Origin: JACJXF01 sp964404825
GTDB taxonomy: Bacteria; Bacteroidota; Bacteroidia; Bacteroidales; GCA-2748055
Assembly (NCBI GenBank): GCA_964404825.1
Contig: CAYOLQ010000008.1
Coordinates: 3,300-67,299, forward strand
Direction of reading: 5' to 3'
Length of the DNA stretch: 64,000 nt
Shown here in pieces: positions 53,303 through 62,551 of this stretch; position 1 is the stretch's first letter; each line of letters begins with the position of its first letter. The notes beneath the pieces were generated by a model that ran no database searches, was not told the DNA's origin, and saw nothing but the letters and a program-made list of their open reading frames with translations. The position numbers and the translations under genes are program-made.

Positions 53303-55195
53303 TTACAATGGTTTTTTTACATTCACTTTTACATCATCAAGATAATAAATAGCAGCTTTTTCCAAAGGAAGATCTTCTTCTGGATTGACCGGGTTTATTA
53401 AGATTCCCCGGTTAAATCCAGTTCTGAAGGTTACCCTGTCGAGCCATTTTGTCCCTCCGCTATTAAAAACAAATTGATCTGAAGTTATTCCATTACATTT
53501 CACTTTAAAATGATTAGTAGATATATCTATTTCCAACTCTATTTCATTCCATGTTTCAGGATCATATTTCCCAATAATTTCTTCTCCCTTCCATTCAGAA
53601 ACAAGGATTTTGCCTTCGGATGAGAAAATAATTTTAACAGGATCAAGTTCCTTTGTATTACCTATTTCAACTTCAAACCTTCCAAAATCATTTTGCATAG
53701 CCATAAGCTTGAAGTCAACAGAAAGGTTTTCTTCACTTACTTTAAATATTTTAAAAGCCCAGGCATAATCAAAAGGGTCTTCATCAGAAAACTTCATGCA
53801 TTTACTATTATCAGATGGCAATTGGCTTATAGTAACAGGAGCCCATATAGGATGGTAGATATTCCAGTCTTTTGCCTCGGCATTTAAGTCCATTTCTTCA
53901 AAATCCTCATCTACAAAATCCTCCGAAGTTGATTTCAATGGCACAGGAATCATGCTAATCCAGATGTCTTCTTTACTCATGGAATAAACCACCCAAACAT
54001 CATCTCCGGGAATATCGGCTCGTCCTTCATATAGCCCTCGCTGATAATTACAGGGACCAATATTCTTAGACCCTCCTTCATATCTTCGTGTTACTTCCCC
54101 GTTAATATGTGCGGGATTATCGAAGAATATACCATCATCACTGGTAGCCCATAACATAGGATACCGTCCCCAACTACCTTCACCCAGGGGCTGCCAGCTT
54201 GCAGCAAACTTCCCGTCCTCAGTGCGCTGTCCCCACACTTTAGCATAACCACCGCTAAAAGTTTTTAGATTGGTTATTTTAGACCATGAATTTCCGTTAT
54301 CGTATGAGATGGCAGATTTACTGCTTTTCCACAAGGCTACCACGGTTGAGTCATTCCGATGGAAATAACTGATAGCTTTAGCAAATTTCCTGTTTCCATT
54401 TTTGATCTGGCATACCAAAGTGGGTGGAAAGTCAAAATTCTCAGGGCGTATTTGTTCCCACCAATGCAATGTGATAAGTTTATCTGATCGTAAAGATTCA
54501 CAGTCTGCAATAAGAATTTTATCTTTTGATTGAGTATAATAGGGAAAAGGAAAGTCCTCTTCATTATATAAACTATTATTCCGGGCAATAAAATAAATCG
54601 CACCAAAGGAACCATCTTCCTTGATTTCTCTGACTACAACCCCAAAATATTTTTTATCCGTATCTTCACTACCTGACTGGGGCGGCATTTCAGACTGAGG
54701 GAAATATGCTGTTGAAGCCATTAACTTTCCGCTGGGAGTAATATAGAATCCCATGCGATGGTTACAAAAAGTAGGTTCACCTTTGTAAATAAGGTGTGGA
54801 AAGATGATTTCCGGTTTGCCCCAATCCTTCCCATTTTGAGATTTTATCAGCAGTATCTCAGTAAGACCTCTTTCTTCATGAGTTGGACAGGCATTGCAAA
54901 GAACAAAAAACTGTTCATTCCAATATGTTAACATCGGGTGATGATGAAAAGTAAAACCTAATCCGTCACCCAGATTAGTGTCATTCTTTACCGATCGCAG
55001 TACCTGGTAATTTTGCACACCGACAACAGGAGGAAGCCCACCATCAGGACGGGTAAAATCCATATTAAGCTCTCCGATAAACCGAACAGGTTCCTCAGCA
55101 GTTCCAGGTTGAGCCATGGCCTTAAAGAACACACTATTTAAAATAATTAAAGTTATAAGTGCCCTGCATTTAATTATATAAAACGAAGCTTTCAT
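53303..55195 (-). CDS. Secreted propeller enzyme, possible rhamnose-glucuronate lyase or exo-sialidase
   Basis: 630 residues from the ATG at 55195 (KASFYIIKCRALITLIIL signal, ending KAMAQ). A 60-residue upstream extension in frame has no signal and is not used. It starts NMDFTRPDGGLPPVVGVQNY and has FTFHHHPMLTYWNEQFFVLC, KPEIIFPHLIYKGEPTFCNH, RMGFYITPSGKLMASTAYF, a single Asp box SYDNGNSWSKI and a C-terminal jelly roll (about 480-630). The HHHP and RMGFY features remind me of L-rhamnose-alpha-1,4-D-glucuronate lyases (PL27/PL42-type propellers), but the match is from memory. It could equally be an exo-sialidase-like enzyme. It heads a two-gene unit with the SUMF1-sialidase gene, and a TATAGTATATT word lies 300 bases upstream. 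Confidence 0.6.
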   Translation of the reverse strand: MKASFYIIKCRALITLIILNSVFFKAMAQPGTAEEPVRFIGELNMDFTRPDGGLPPVVGVQNYQVLRSVKNDTNLGDGLGFTFHHHPMLTYWNEQFFVLCNACPTHEERGLTEILLIKSQNGKDWGKPEIIFPHLIYKGEPTFCNHRMGFYITPSGKLMASTAYFPQSEMPPQSGSEDTDKKYFGVVVREIKEDGSFGAIYFIARNNSLYNEEDFPFPYYTQSKDKILIADCESLRSDKLITLHWWEQIRPENFDFPPTLVCQIKNGNRKFAKAISYFHRNDSTVVALWKSSKSAISYDNGNSWSKITNLKTFSGGYAKVWGQRTEDGKFAASWQPLGEGSWGRYPMLWATSDDGIFFDNPAHINGEVTRRYEGGSKNIGPCNYQRGLYEGRADIPGDDVWVVYSMSKEDIWISMIPVPLKSTSEDFVDEDFEEMDLNAEAKDWNIYHPIWAPVTISQLPSDNSKCMKFSDEDPFDYAWAFKIFKVSEENLSVDFKLMAMQNDFGRFEVEIGNTKELDPVKIIFSSEGKILVSEWKGEEIIGKYDPETWNEIELEIDISTNHFKVKCNGITSDQFVFNSGGTKWLDRVTFRTGFNRGILINPVNPEEDLPLEKAAIYYLDDVKVNVKKPL

Positions 55196-55877
55196 TATTT
55201 TCAGGTTAAAATAAATTATTTCGGGTTTATTTGTTATTAAATCATGAACTGTTTCAGAATTAATTATAGCAGTAATTTTATTTTTGCAGAAAGGAAATTG
55301 CATTTCCGCATAATTCAAAATCTGATATATAAAACAAATCTGCTTTGATGAATACTTTGTTGTTAACACGAACACTATAATTACTTATGGTATTACGTCC
55401 AACAAAATGATTCTTTGATAATTGTCTTTAAAATGCAAATATTGTATTATTTTATGATTGAAAATACAAGTTTTTTACTACTTATATATAGTATATTATC
55501 CATAATTAGTAAAATCCGTATCTTTCGAATAATTATTTTTGATTATTCTGGAGATTTTTTCGCAGTGGAAGATTGCGTAATTTCAGATTTATCAAGTTTT
55601 GCAAATCCGCCTTAAAACAGTTCGATAATTGTACTGTCTGCTTCATAAGTTAAAGAACTGTAAAAGTTGAGAAAATACATATTTACCAGAATTCATAGCT
55701 TTACAATTAGGGTTGCAAAGCTACTTTTCAAATCAAATCAAAAAATCAAAGAACGCTTATAAATCACTGATATATATTATTATAAATTATTTCAAAAGTT
55801 AACGCATCACTAGTAATATATCAACTTGAATTAATTAAATATAAAGAAGGGTAATAGGATTCCAGATTATGGTAAAC
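55196..55877. other. Long AT-rich spacer before the propeller unit
   Basis: About 680 bases between the SSS gene stop and the propeller-enzyme start. It contains TATAGTATATT at 55487-55497 in an AT-rich context (CTTATATATAGTATATTATC). A 66-codon frame at 55415-55615 has no supporting features. It probably holds the promoter and upstream activator site of the propeller unit. Confidence 0.5.
55487..55497. promoter_or_regulatory. TATAGTATATT word upstream of the propeller unit
   Basis: An identical word to those near susC (49661) and the right-hand araC (62950), here about 290 bases from the start at 55195. Candidate site for an AraC-type regulator. Confidence 0.4.
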
Positions 55878-57425
55878 TCATCCTTTTTTCTTTAGAAATC
55901 CATGCAGAGTAAGATCTTCACTTACCGGGGGAGACTTAAAGAAATAGCTGGCAACCCAACCAACAAAGAACAAAATAATGTGGCTATAAACGCCAAGCAT
56001 ATATGTATGGTGAGGAAAGTTATATTTTCCTAAATTCCACATTACCTGATTTACGCCATCAACTTCTATTTTAGTCGTTGTAAGTGTAGCATATGCAGTA
56101 AAAAGGATGCAAGTAATCATCCCAACATACAAACCTTTAGTATTAGCTCGTTTTACAAGTACACCTAACAGGAACAAGCCTACTATTCCGGCAGAAAATA
56201 TGGCATACAGGCCGAAAACCACTCCCAAAATACCTTCTCCACCCCAAACGAAGTATAGGGTCCCTATCAATCCAGCCAATACCCCGGAAACTACAATAAT
56301 GGTCCTTGCCATATTTAACTTCTTTTTATCAGCAATATCCTTATTGAACCTGACATAATAATCTTCCACCCCAATAGCGGCAAGGCAGTTAAGGTCTGAT
56401 GCAATGGTTGAAATAGCCGCTGCAATTAATGCAGCTATAATAAAACCTTTTATTCCAATAGGTAGTTGTGTTGTAATAAAATGAGGGAAAACACCTTCGC
56501 TAAGAATATGAGAAGGCAGTAAATCAGGCGCGAGCTTATAAAAAGCAAAAAGAGCAGAGCCAATAAACATGAACATTGTCCATAAAGGGACTGTGAGGAA
56601 CACTCCAATCAGGGATGCTTTTATGGCTGCCTTTTCTGTTTTTGCAGCAAGGTATCGTTGCACGATTGTCTGATCTGTTGCATACTTTTGAATAGCATAA
56701 AAAACACCATTTAATGCCATCACAATAAAAGTAAGTTTTGTGAAATCCCAATCGTAAGGTCCCATAGTAATTTTGTCCGCTTCACTCATAACCTTAAAAA
56801 CTGCACCTGGTCCACCTTCAGGTACAAATAATAGTATTCCAATGCAAATTATACCTCCCAGCAGAAGCCATATTCCCTGGAAAACATCCATCCAGATAAC
56901 CCCTTCAAGGCCTCCAAAAAAAGTTATAATTATTATAGATATGGTAAGTGTCCAAATCATTGGCAGAATTTCAATTCCCATCATTGTCCCAAGTGCCAGA
57001 CCCAAAAGGTAAGTAACTGTACCTAATTTTGAAAAGTGCATAAGCATAAATGCAACGGAACTGTAAATACGGGCAACAATACCAAATCGTTTTTCAAAAT
57101 ACTCATAGGCACTGATTCCGATAGCTCTGCGGAACAATGGAACGATAAAACCGATCACTCCTACCAAAACAATAGGTACCATAAGGCCCTGAACTAAAAG
57201 TATCCAATTGGATTTGTAAGCCGCAGCAGGATAGGCCAGAAAGGTCACGCTGCTAATCAGGGTAGCCATTATTGAAATACCAATGGCCCAGGGTGGAATA
57301 TTTCTTCCCCCGGTAAAAAATTTATCTGATGTCTTTTGTCTCTTGGAGAAGTACATTCCAATAAAAATTGCAATTCCAACTGAAACAATAATGATCAGAT
57401 AGTCAACCCAGCTTAATGTTCCCAT
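55878..57425 (-). CDS. Sodium:solute symporter (SSS), second
   Basis: 515 residues, about 13-14 membrane helices. SSS landmarks: GGRNIPPWAIGISIMATLIS, then SVTFLAYPAAAYKSNWILLV; RAIGISAYEYFEKRFGIVAR; FFGGLEGVIWMDVFQGIWLL; TDQTIVQRYLAAKTEKAAIK. It is related to, but clearly different from, the 39599-41080 symporter. It is the last gene of the DHDPS-PdxA-kinase operon, 18 bases after the kinase, so it likely imports that operon's own substrate, a keto-deoxy sugar acid or a C4 acid. The family is sure; the substrate is inferred. Confidence 0.87.
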   Translation of the reverse strand: MGTLSWVDYLIIIVSVGIAIFIGMYFSKRQKTSDKFFTGGRNIPPWAIGISIMATLISSVTFLAYPAAAYKSNWILLVQGLMVPIVLVGVIGFIVPLFRRAIGISAYEYFEKRFGIVARIYSSVAFMLMHFSKLGTVTYLLGLALGTMMGIEILPMIWTLTISIIIITFFGGLEGVIWMDVFQGIWLLLGGIICIGILLFVPEGGPGAVFKVMSEADKITMGPYDWDFTKLTFIVMALNGVFYAIQKYATDQTIVQRYLAAKTEKAAIKASLIGVFLTVPLWTMFMFIGSALFAFYKLAPDLLPSHILSEGVFPHFITTQLPIGIKGFIIAALIAAAISTIASDLNCLAAIGVEDYYVRFNKDIADKKKLNMARTIIVVSGVLAGLIGTLYFVWGGEGILGVVFGLYAIFSAGIVGLFLLGVLVKRANTKGLYVGMITCILFTAYATLTTTKIEVDGVNQVMWNLGKYNFPHHTYMLGVYSHIILFFVGWVASYFFKSPPVSEDLTLHGFLKKKG

Positions 57426-57443
57426 AATTAATTGTTTATTTGT

Positions 57444-58574
57444 TTATTTGTTTTGCTTTGAAAAAGTCCACATTGCTGCGGGAAAATCGTAACTGCCTGG
57501 TTTAATGGTAAGGTAAAGATTATCGCTGTCCACCACCTTCATCCTGACAACACCTTTAGCCAGCTCGTTGATTGGAATAAAGTGTTTGAAATTGAGTGCA
57601 TCAATAATAGCAAAAGTGGTCCCCCCCCCTTCTACCACAAGTTCATGCACCGAAACTGATTCATAGACTTTTTTCACCACACATGCAACAGATTGTTTTA
57701 TTTTAACTGCAGCTTCTCTTCCCGTCAGTATGGGATTGCCGACTGCAAGGATCGCTCTTCCTTCTGATTTTATAGTTTCTATTAAGTTAGCCAAACAAGA
57801 CTCAATATTTGCCTCCACTTCCTGACAATTCATTAATAATGGAGATATATAGGCTACTTTAGCACCAGATTCTCGTGCTTTTTCTAATGCCTGACGACTT
57901 TTATCAAATGTGCTTCCAAAAACGTAAAGAGCTTTCTCAAATTTTGGAATATTATTTGTCACAGTTACCGGTACAAGCTTCTTGTAAGCGAGGTAAGCAT
58001 TAAAGAATGCGGCTGAGCCAGCTAAAATGGTATATTTATCTTTGCGTTTTGCAGCCTCAGAAAGGTCATCTCCGGATGTTGCGTTAATAACAGAAACATC
58101 CATTTTTAAAAGTAAATCTTCTCCAAGCATTTTTGTTACAACAGAGGTAGTAACCGGAAATTCAGGATCCCTGGCAAAACTTGTTTTACTGATGGGAATG
58201 CCATTTATCAGGTAAATGCCATCAACTATCTGCCTTCCACCTTGAGGATTTGCCGGACATAAAATCACCTTTTTTTTACCTTCAGCTTCAAGTTGAGCTT
58301 TAAGTTCTTTCAATACATGTCCACGCAGTACTGAGTCTGTTTTTTTAAAAATATCCTTTACTCCCAGCATTTTCAACCGCCTTAGGGTAATGGTAACTTT
58401 AGCTATTGCGTCCTGGCTGCACATAGAACGAGTATCAAGGGCAAGTACCCATAGTTGTACCAGAGGGGGTGCAATATCTGCAGTAGTAGTTAGTGCAATA
58501 GTCATCCCGTAGCGCAATCCCACACCCGCAATTTCTGCAGCTCCAGTTATATCATCTGCAACAACAGCTATCAT
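57444..58574 (-). CDS. Four-carbon acid sugar kinase (DUF1537, DtnK/OtnK-type)
   Basis: 376 residues, somewhat shorter than the usual roughly 420. The N-terminal half has MIAVVADDITGAAEIAGVGL, FKKTDSVLRGHVLKELKAQL, then CPANPQGGRQIVDGIYLIN with the substrate-binding region. The C-terminal half has ILAGSAAFFNAYLAYK, LVVEGGGTTFAIIDALNFK and TIKPGSYDFP, the nucleotide-binding part. DUF1537 kinases phosphorylate D-threonate, L-threonate, D-erythronate or related C4 acids at O4. Its start overlaps the PdxA stop by 4 bases (ATGA), a mark of tight coupling. The partner PdxA2 oxidises and decarboxylates the product to DHAP. D-threonate is the best guess from the partner; the exact C4 acid is inferred. 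Confidence 0.88.
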   Translation of the reverse strand: MIAVVADDITGAAEIAGVGLRYGMTIALTTTADIAPPLVQLWVLALDTRSMCSQDAIAKVTITLRRLKMLGVKDIFKKTDSVLRGHVLKELKAQLEAEGKKKVILCPANPQGGRQIVDGIYLINGIPISKTSFARDPEFPVTTSVVTKMLGEDLLLKMDVSVINATSGDDLSEAAKRKDKYTILAGSAAFFNAYLAYKKLVPVTVTNNIPKFEKALYVFGSTFDKSRQALEKARESGAKVAYISPLLMNCQEVEANIESCLANLIETIKSEGRAILAVGNPILTGREAAVKIKQSVACVVKKVYESVSVHELVVEGGGTTFAIIDALNFKHFIPINELAKGVVRMKVVDSDNLYLTIKPGSYDFPAAMWTFSKQNK

Positions 58575-59596
58575 TTCTTCGCTCGATTTTTGGCCATAGT
58601 TATAGCATAGTCAATTGACACGGACATAGCTTCCTCGCTTGCAATTCCCAAACCTGCAATTTCAAAAGCAGTTCCATGATCTACCGAAACACGTATAATG
58701 GGCAAACCTAAAGTAATGTTAACGCCTTTAACATCCATGCGCTTCTTAGTCTCGTTCCATTTAAAACCAACTACTTTGAAGGGTATATGCCCCTGGTCGT
58801 GATACATGGCAACACAGCCATCGTACTGTCCACCTATTGCTTTGGAAAACATCGTGTCAGCCGGAACTGGACCCTCCACATTATACCCCATTTTTTTTGC
58901 TTCAGCAATTGCAGGAATAATTTCTTTCTCTTCCTCCCATCCAAAAAGTCCGTTATCGCTGGAGTGAGGATTAAGGCCGGCAACTCCAATTCTGGGATTG
59001 ACAATATTAAATTTCTGACACGCTTCAAAGAGCAGCTGAACCACCTCAAGGATACGTTCTTTCTTAACCAGGTCGCAAGCCTGACGCAGGGATACGTGAG
59101 TGGAAACATGGATAACACGCAAGTTCTCCTCAACCAGAAGCATTGCATACTTCTTTGTGTTGGTATAATGCGCGTATATCTCAGTATGGCCTGAATAGTG
59201 ATGGCCTGCCAGATGAATCGCCTCTTTATTTATTGGTGCCGTAACTGTAGCGTCCAATTGATTGTCCATTGCAAGCTCTATTACCTTTACAACTGATTCG
59301 AAGGCTGCCGCCCCTGCTCTTGCAGATACTTTTCCATAAACTAAATCTTCGCTGAAATTGTTAAGGTCAAACACATCAACAGTACCAAAAGTAAATTTTG
59401 CATCAGACACTTTGGACACGGCATTAACTATGACTGGAAGCTTTAACAAGCTAACAGCCCTACGAATAATATTGGCATCGCCAACTACAATGGGATTGCA
59501 ACGCTCGTAAACTAACTTATTAATCAGCGATTTTACAATTACTTCAGGACCAATCCCTGCCGGATCACCCATCGCTATTCCTATAACTGGTTTCAT
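58571..59596 (-). CDS. pdxA2: PdxA2-type 4-phospho-D-threonate 3-dehydrogenase
   Basis: 341 residues of the PdxA family: IGIAMGDPAGIGPEVIVKSL at the start, HYSGHTEIYAHYT, VSTHVSLRQACDLVKK, GLNPHSSDNGLFGWEEEKEI, and VPADTMFSKAIGGQYDGCVA, MYHDQGHIPFKVVGF with the metal-binding histidines. PdxA of vitamin B6 synthesis oxidises 4-phospho-hydroxythreonine. In PdxA2 the enzyme instead takes 4-phospho-D-threonate or -erythronate to a beta-keto acid that loses CO2 to give DHAP. The adjacent DUF1537 kinase and absence of pdxJ or other B6 genes make PdxA2 the better call. Upstream is the DHDPS-type aldolase (28 bases). Cytoplasmic, NAD-dependent. Confidence 0.88.
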   Translation of the reverse strand: MKPVIGIAMGDPAGIGPEVIVKSLINKLVYERCNPIVVGDANIIRRAVSLLKLPVIVNAVSKVSDAKFTFGTVDVFDLNNFSEDLVYGKVSARAGAAAFESVVKVIELAMDNQLDATVTAPINKEAIHLAGHHYSGHTEIYAHYTNTKKYAMLLVEENLRVIHVSTHVSLRQACDLVKKERILEVVQLLFEACQKFNIVNPRIGVAGLNPHSSDNGLFGWEEEKEIIPAIAEAKKMGYNVEGPVPADTMFSKAIGGQYDGCVAMYHDQGHIPFKVVGFKWNETKKRMDVKGVNITLGLPIIRVSVDHGTAFEIAGLGIASEEAMSVSIDYAITMAKNRAKK

Positions 59597-59624
59597 TTAT
59601 TTATTATCAAAGTTTAAATTTATA

Positions 59625-60536
59625 TTACAAAATCTGATACTTCTGGATTATGTTTTTTGTAGCCTTCAGTATACTATTTTGTTCATCAATAGATAGATTT
59701 GTTAAAGGTGGAATAGCACAAGGCTGGCAAAGATCCAATGCACTCATCATGACCTTAAGGGCCTGCAATGATTCTCCAAGTGTACGGCCATTTTGATAAA
59801 TTTGTGCTATTTCATTGGTTTCGCTCTGCATTCTTTCAGCCTCTTCCCACTGTCCGGCAAGAGAGAAATCGTAAAGCTGCTTGAACATTTTTGGGACAAA
59901 GTTTGCAGTACTGGGTACCAGACCATCCGCACCAAGCTTAAGTGCAACAGAGGAAAGAGCAGCATAACCTAAAAAGTATGAAAAGTCCTCACGGTCCCGG
60001 AACATTTTAGCGCAATGTTCAACCCGCTGTGCATCTCGCTTAGAGTCTTTGAATCCAATAATATTCGGGTGTAAACTCATTGTCTGAACAACTTCCAGTG
60101 GAATTGACATATTTGTTGTTGCTGGAATATTATACATTATTACAGGTTTAGATACCTTTTCCGCCAAAGTCTCGAAGTATAACTTCATTTGGTCAGGTGT
60201 AAGTGGGTAATAACTTGGCAAAGTGGAAACCAGCACGTCCGCTCCTGAATCTATGTAGTTCTTTGCATTGTCAATGTTTTTGCTAACGCTATTCCCACAT
60301 ATGCCTGCGTAAACCGTTACCTTCCCTTTAACAGCATCTACTGCTGCTTTTACAAGGAGTCTGCTATCAGCTGAAGAGACTGAGGTTGACTCTCCTGTTG
60401 TACCTAACAGAAACGGAGACACTCCAGTTTCAACAAAACGCTGACATATTTTTTGTACAGCTAATTTATCAAACTTCCCATCGTGGGTAAAAGGGGTAAT
60501 CATTGGTACAACGATACCGCAAAGTTTTTTATTCAT
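59625..60536 (-). CDS. DHDPS-family aldolase, second
   Basis: 303 residues. Pyruvate aldolase landmarks: LCGIVVPMITPFTHDGKFDK, GTTGESTSVS, Tyr in PVIMYNIPATTNMSIPLEVV, the Schiff-base Lys in NIIGFKDSKRDAQRVEHC, and LGADGLVPSTANFVPKMFKQ. It lies between the Fe-ADH (27 bases upstream) and PdxA2 (28 bases downstream). A likely role is retro-aldol cleavage of a 2-keto-3-deoxy acid to pyruvate plus an aldehyde handled by its neighbours. If that aldehyde is 2,3-dihydroxy-4-oxobutanoate, reduction gives threonate. It is only distantly similar to the 41086-42021 aldolase, so the two have probably different substrates. The family is firm; the substrate is inferred. Confidence 0.85.
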   Translation of the reverse strand: MNKKLCGIVVPMITPFTHDGKFDKLAVQKICQRFVETGVSPFLLGTTGESTSVSSADSRLLVKAAVDAVKGKVTVYAGICGNSVSKNIDNAKNYIDSGADVLVSTLPSYYPLTPDQMKLYFETLAEKVSKPVIMYNIPATTNMSIPLEVVQTMSLHPNIIGFKDSKRDAQRVEHCAKMFRDREDFSYFLGYAALSSVALKLGADGLVPSTANFVPKMFKQLYDFSLAGQWEEAERMQSETNEIAQIYQNGRTLGESLQALKVMMSALDLCQPCAIPPLTNLSIDEQNSILKATKNIIQKYQIL

Positions 60537-60563
60537 CCTTGTAAGTATAAAATGGTTACTATT

Positions 60564-61709
60564 TTAGAATATTTTTTTATAAATATCTTTTGCATCGTTA
60601 AAGGTTAATTCCCTTGGGTTATTTTTAAGTAATCGTTCCACTCCCATTGCCATTTTTGCCAGTTTGTCGATCATGGATATTTCAATACCAATTTCAGACA
60701 GCTTATCTGGTATTCCACAACTGTTTATTAATTCCTTCAATTTTAAAATGCCGCATTGCACCATTTCCGGCTCTGCTAATGAACTATCCACTCCAAAAAC
60801 AGCTGCAATTTGGGCATGTTTGTGAAGATCAGCCTTTGAATTGAATTCGAAAACCGCCGGCAATAAAATTGCGTTTGCCAATCCATGTGAAACATGAAAC
60901 TCACCACCTAATGGATAGGATAATGCATGCACTGCAGCTGTATTTACTGGTCCTAAACACAAACCACCATAGTAGCTCCCCAGGGAAAGATTGGCTCGAT
61001 CTTCCAGATTGCTTCCATTCTTTACTGCATTTAACAAGCTATTTGAAATAAGTCGGATTCCTTCGAGCGCATATAGATCAATTATTGGGTGCGAAAATTT
61101 GTTTGTATATGCCTCAATACAGTGGCAAAGTGCATCCAAACCTGTTTCCGCAGTTAGTTTTGGAGGGAGGCCCAGGGTAAGGGCGGGGTCTATGTAAACT
61201 GCATCCGGAACAAGAAAAGGGCTTATAATGCCTTTCTTCATGTTATCATTTTCATCAAGCAATATGGCGTTTGGAGAAACTTCACTACCTGTGCCGGAGG
61301 TTGTAGGAATGCATGACAGGTAGGTTGATCGTCCTGTTAATTTTCCTATTCCAATCATTTCCGAAATTGTCTGTGGATTATTTATTTTTGCCGCAAGAAT
61401 TTTTGCAACATCCAGTACGCTCCCACCACCGATTCCAACGACACTATCGATTTTTAGATTACTGATATTAGATAGTATGTTCTCAACATCACTTAATGTT
61501 GGTTCTTTATGAATATCCTCACAGACTGTAATTTTTATGCCACTTTCTTTGATTTTATCCAAAATATTACTTAATAAAATCCTAAGGGGTTTTGCAATCA
61601 CAAAAATTACACTTTTATGATTTAATGCATTAAAATCATTTGCAAATTGCATTATGCAATCATTACCAAACACAAGGTTCTTGGGTTGAATTAGCGCAAT
61701 TTGTCTCAT
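60564..61709 (-). CDS. Iron-containing alcohol dehydrogenase
   Basis: 381 residues, group III ADH. NAD(P)-binding part: PKNLVFGNDCIMQFANDF, SVVGIGGGSVLDVAKILAAK, TYLSCIPTTSGTGSEVSPNA. Metal ligands: Asp and His in AETGLDALCHCIEAYT, and two His in VHALSYPLGGEFHVSHGLAN. Such enzymes interconvert aldehydes and alcohols in the cytoplasm. First gene of a five-gene operon with the aldolase, PdxA2, C4-acid kinase and symporter. Its likely job is to reduce the aldehyde released by the aldolase, giving a C4 hydroxy acid for the kinase. Maleylacetate reductase or other activities in the family are alternatives. It is intact, unlike the Fe-ADH remnant at 21030-21534. Confidence 0.88.
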   Translation of the reverse strand: MRQIALIQPKNLVFGNDCIMQFANDFNALNHKSVIFVIAKPLRILLSNILDKIKESGIKITVCEDIHKEPTLSDVENILSNISNLKIDSVVGIGGGSVLDVAKILAAKINNPQTISEMIGIGKLTGRSTYLSCIPTTSGTGSEVSPNAILLDENDNMKKGIISPFLVPDAVYIDPALTLGLPPKLTAETGLDALCHCIEAYTNKFSHPIIDLYALEGIRLISNSLLNAVKNGSNLEDRANLSLGSYYGGLCLGPVNTAAVHALSYPLGGEFHVSHGLANAILLPAVFEFNSKADLHKHAQIAAVFGVDSSLAEPEMVQCGILKLKELINSCGIPDKLSEIGIEISMIDKLAKMAMGVERLLKNNPRELTFNDAKDIYKKIF

Positions 61710-61745
61710 CAGATATAAGATTGATAATAATTATTGAAATAATTC

Positions 61746-62541
61746 TTACTTTAGAATAGTCATTTTCCAACTTATTGTATCATTTCCTCTTGTTAAGCGA
61801 TAGAAATATGCACCTACTGGAGTATCCTGAACATAATATTCAAATTTGTATCTCCCTGCAGATAAATTCTTATTCAGTAATGTTTTAATTTCCATCCCAT
61901 CTATATTGTAAACTTTAAGTCCTGTTTGTTTTTGGCATGTTTCATTGATTTCTAGTTCAATATTTGTTTTGCTGTTAAAGGGATTCAGGTAGTTTTGCTG
62001 AATTGATATGGATTTTGGAGATATAGCTTCCCAGACTTCCTCCTTTCCAGTATATGGGTCATCAAGATTAGTTGTTTCACAAGCATAAAATTTAGTATTT
62101 TTCATAATAAATTGAATCTTAATCGACTTCCCTTTCAATTCGATACTTTTAATAAATCAGATTATTGATCAGTTTGATTTATAATAGGAACTCCAATGTA
62201 TTTCTCTAATTTATCTTTAGTGCCGTAATAGTATTTTATTACTAGCTGTCCCACCTGATTTACGATCATTCTGGGGTAACCCAGTTCCCATGAAGCCCCA
62301 TCCGTCCGGATAACCAATTCCTCACCCCATGATTTTCCATTATCATTTCTGACTTTCATCTTTATTCCATATGGGAATGTTCTATATCTGTAAGCTACGC
62401 ATAATCTTATGTCCTTTAACCTTACCATTGCCGGAGGATTTCCATTTCGCTCACCAAGGTCTGTATTAGCAACTTTTCCCATATTTGCCCAGTTCTTGCC
62501 ATTATCTTTTGATTGAACGATTACTATAATTTGGGACCCAC
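61746..62541 (-). pseudogene. Broken sialidase-fold gene with T9SS tail, 5' end in gap
   Basis: From the gap edge a frame runs to a stop at 62162, encoding an Asp-box propeller fragment (SKDNGKNWAN, RNDNGKSWGEE, LGYPRMIVNQVGQLVIKYY). A shifted frame (61746 to about 62156) encodes a type-A T9SS tail (SIQQNYLNPFNSKTNIELEI, LKVYNIDGMEIKTLLNKN, GAYFYRLTRG). The tail needs a preceding protein and has only a TTG start, so the two pieces are probably one gene broken by a frameshift, or by an error near the gap. The tail motif PNPF is LNPF. A Cys/Thr-rich linker (YACETTNLDDPYTGKEE) lies between. It would have been a fourth sialidase-type surface protein. If two separate genes, both are odd. Confidence 0.55.
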
Positions 62542-62551
62542 NNNNNNNNNN
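62542..62551. other. Assembly gap of 10 N
   Basis: Ten unresolved bases at the 5' side of the broken sialidase-fold gene; a scaffold join. Order across this point rests on scaffolding. Confidence 0.99.

Noticed and set aside
55415..55615. 66-codon frame in the spacer before the propeller unit
   Set aside because: Low-complexity hydrophobic sequence from AT-rich DNA with no supporting signals.
58571..59596. PdxA of vitamin B6 synthesis
   Set aside because: It is coupled to a DUF1537 kinase, an aldolase and a transporter, and no other B6 gene is present.
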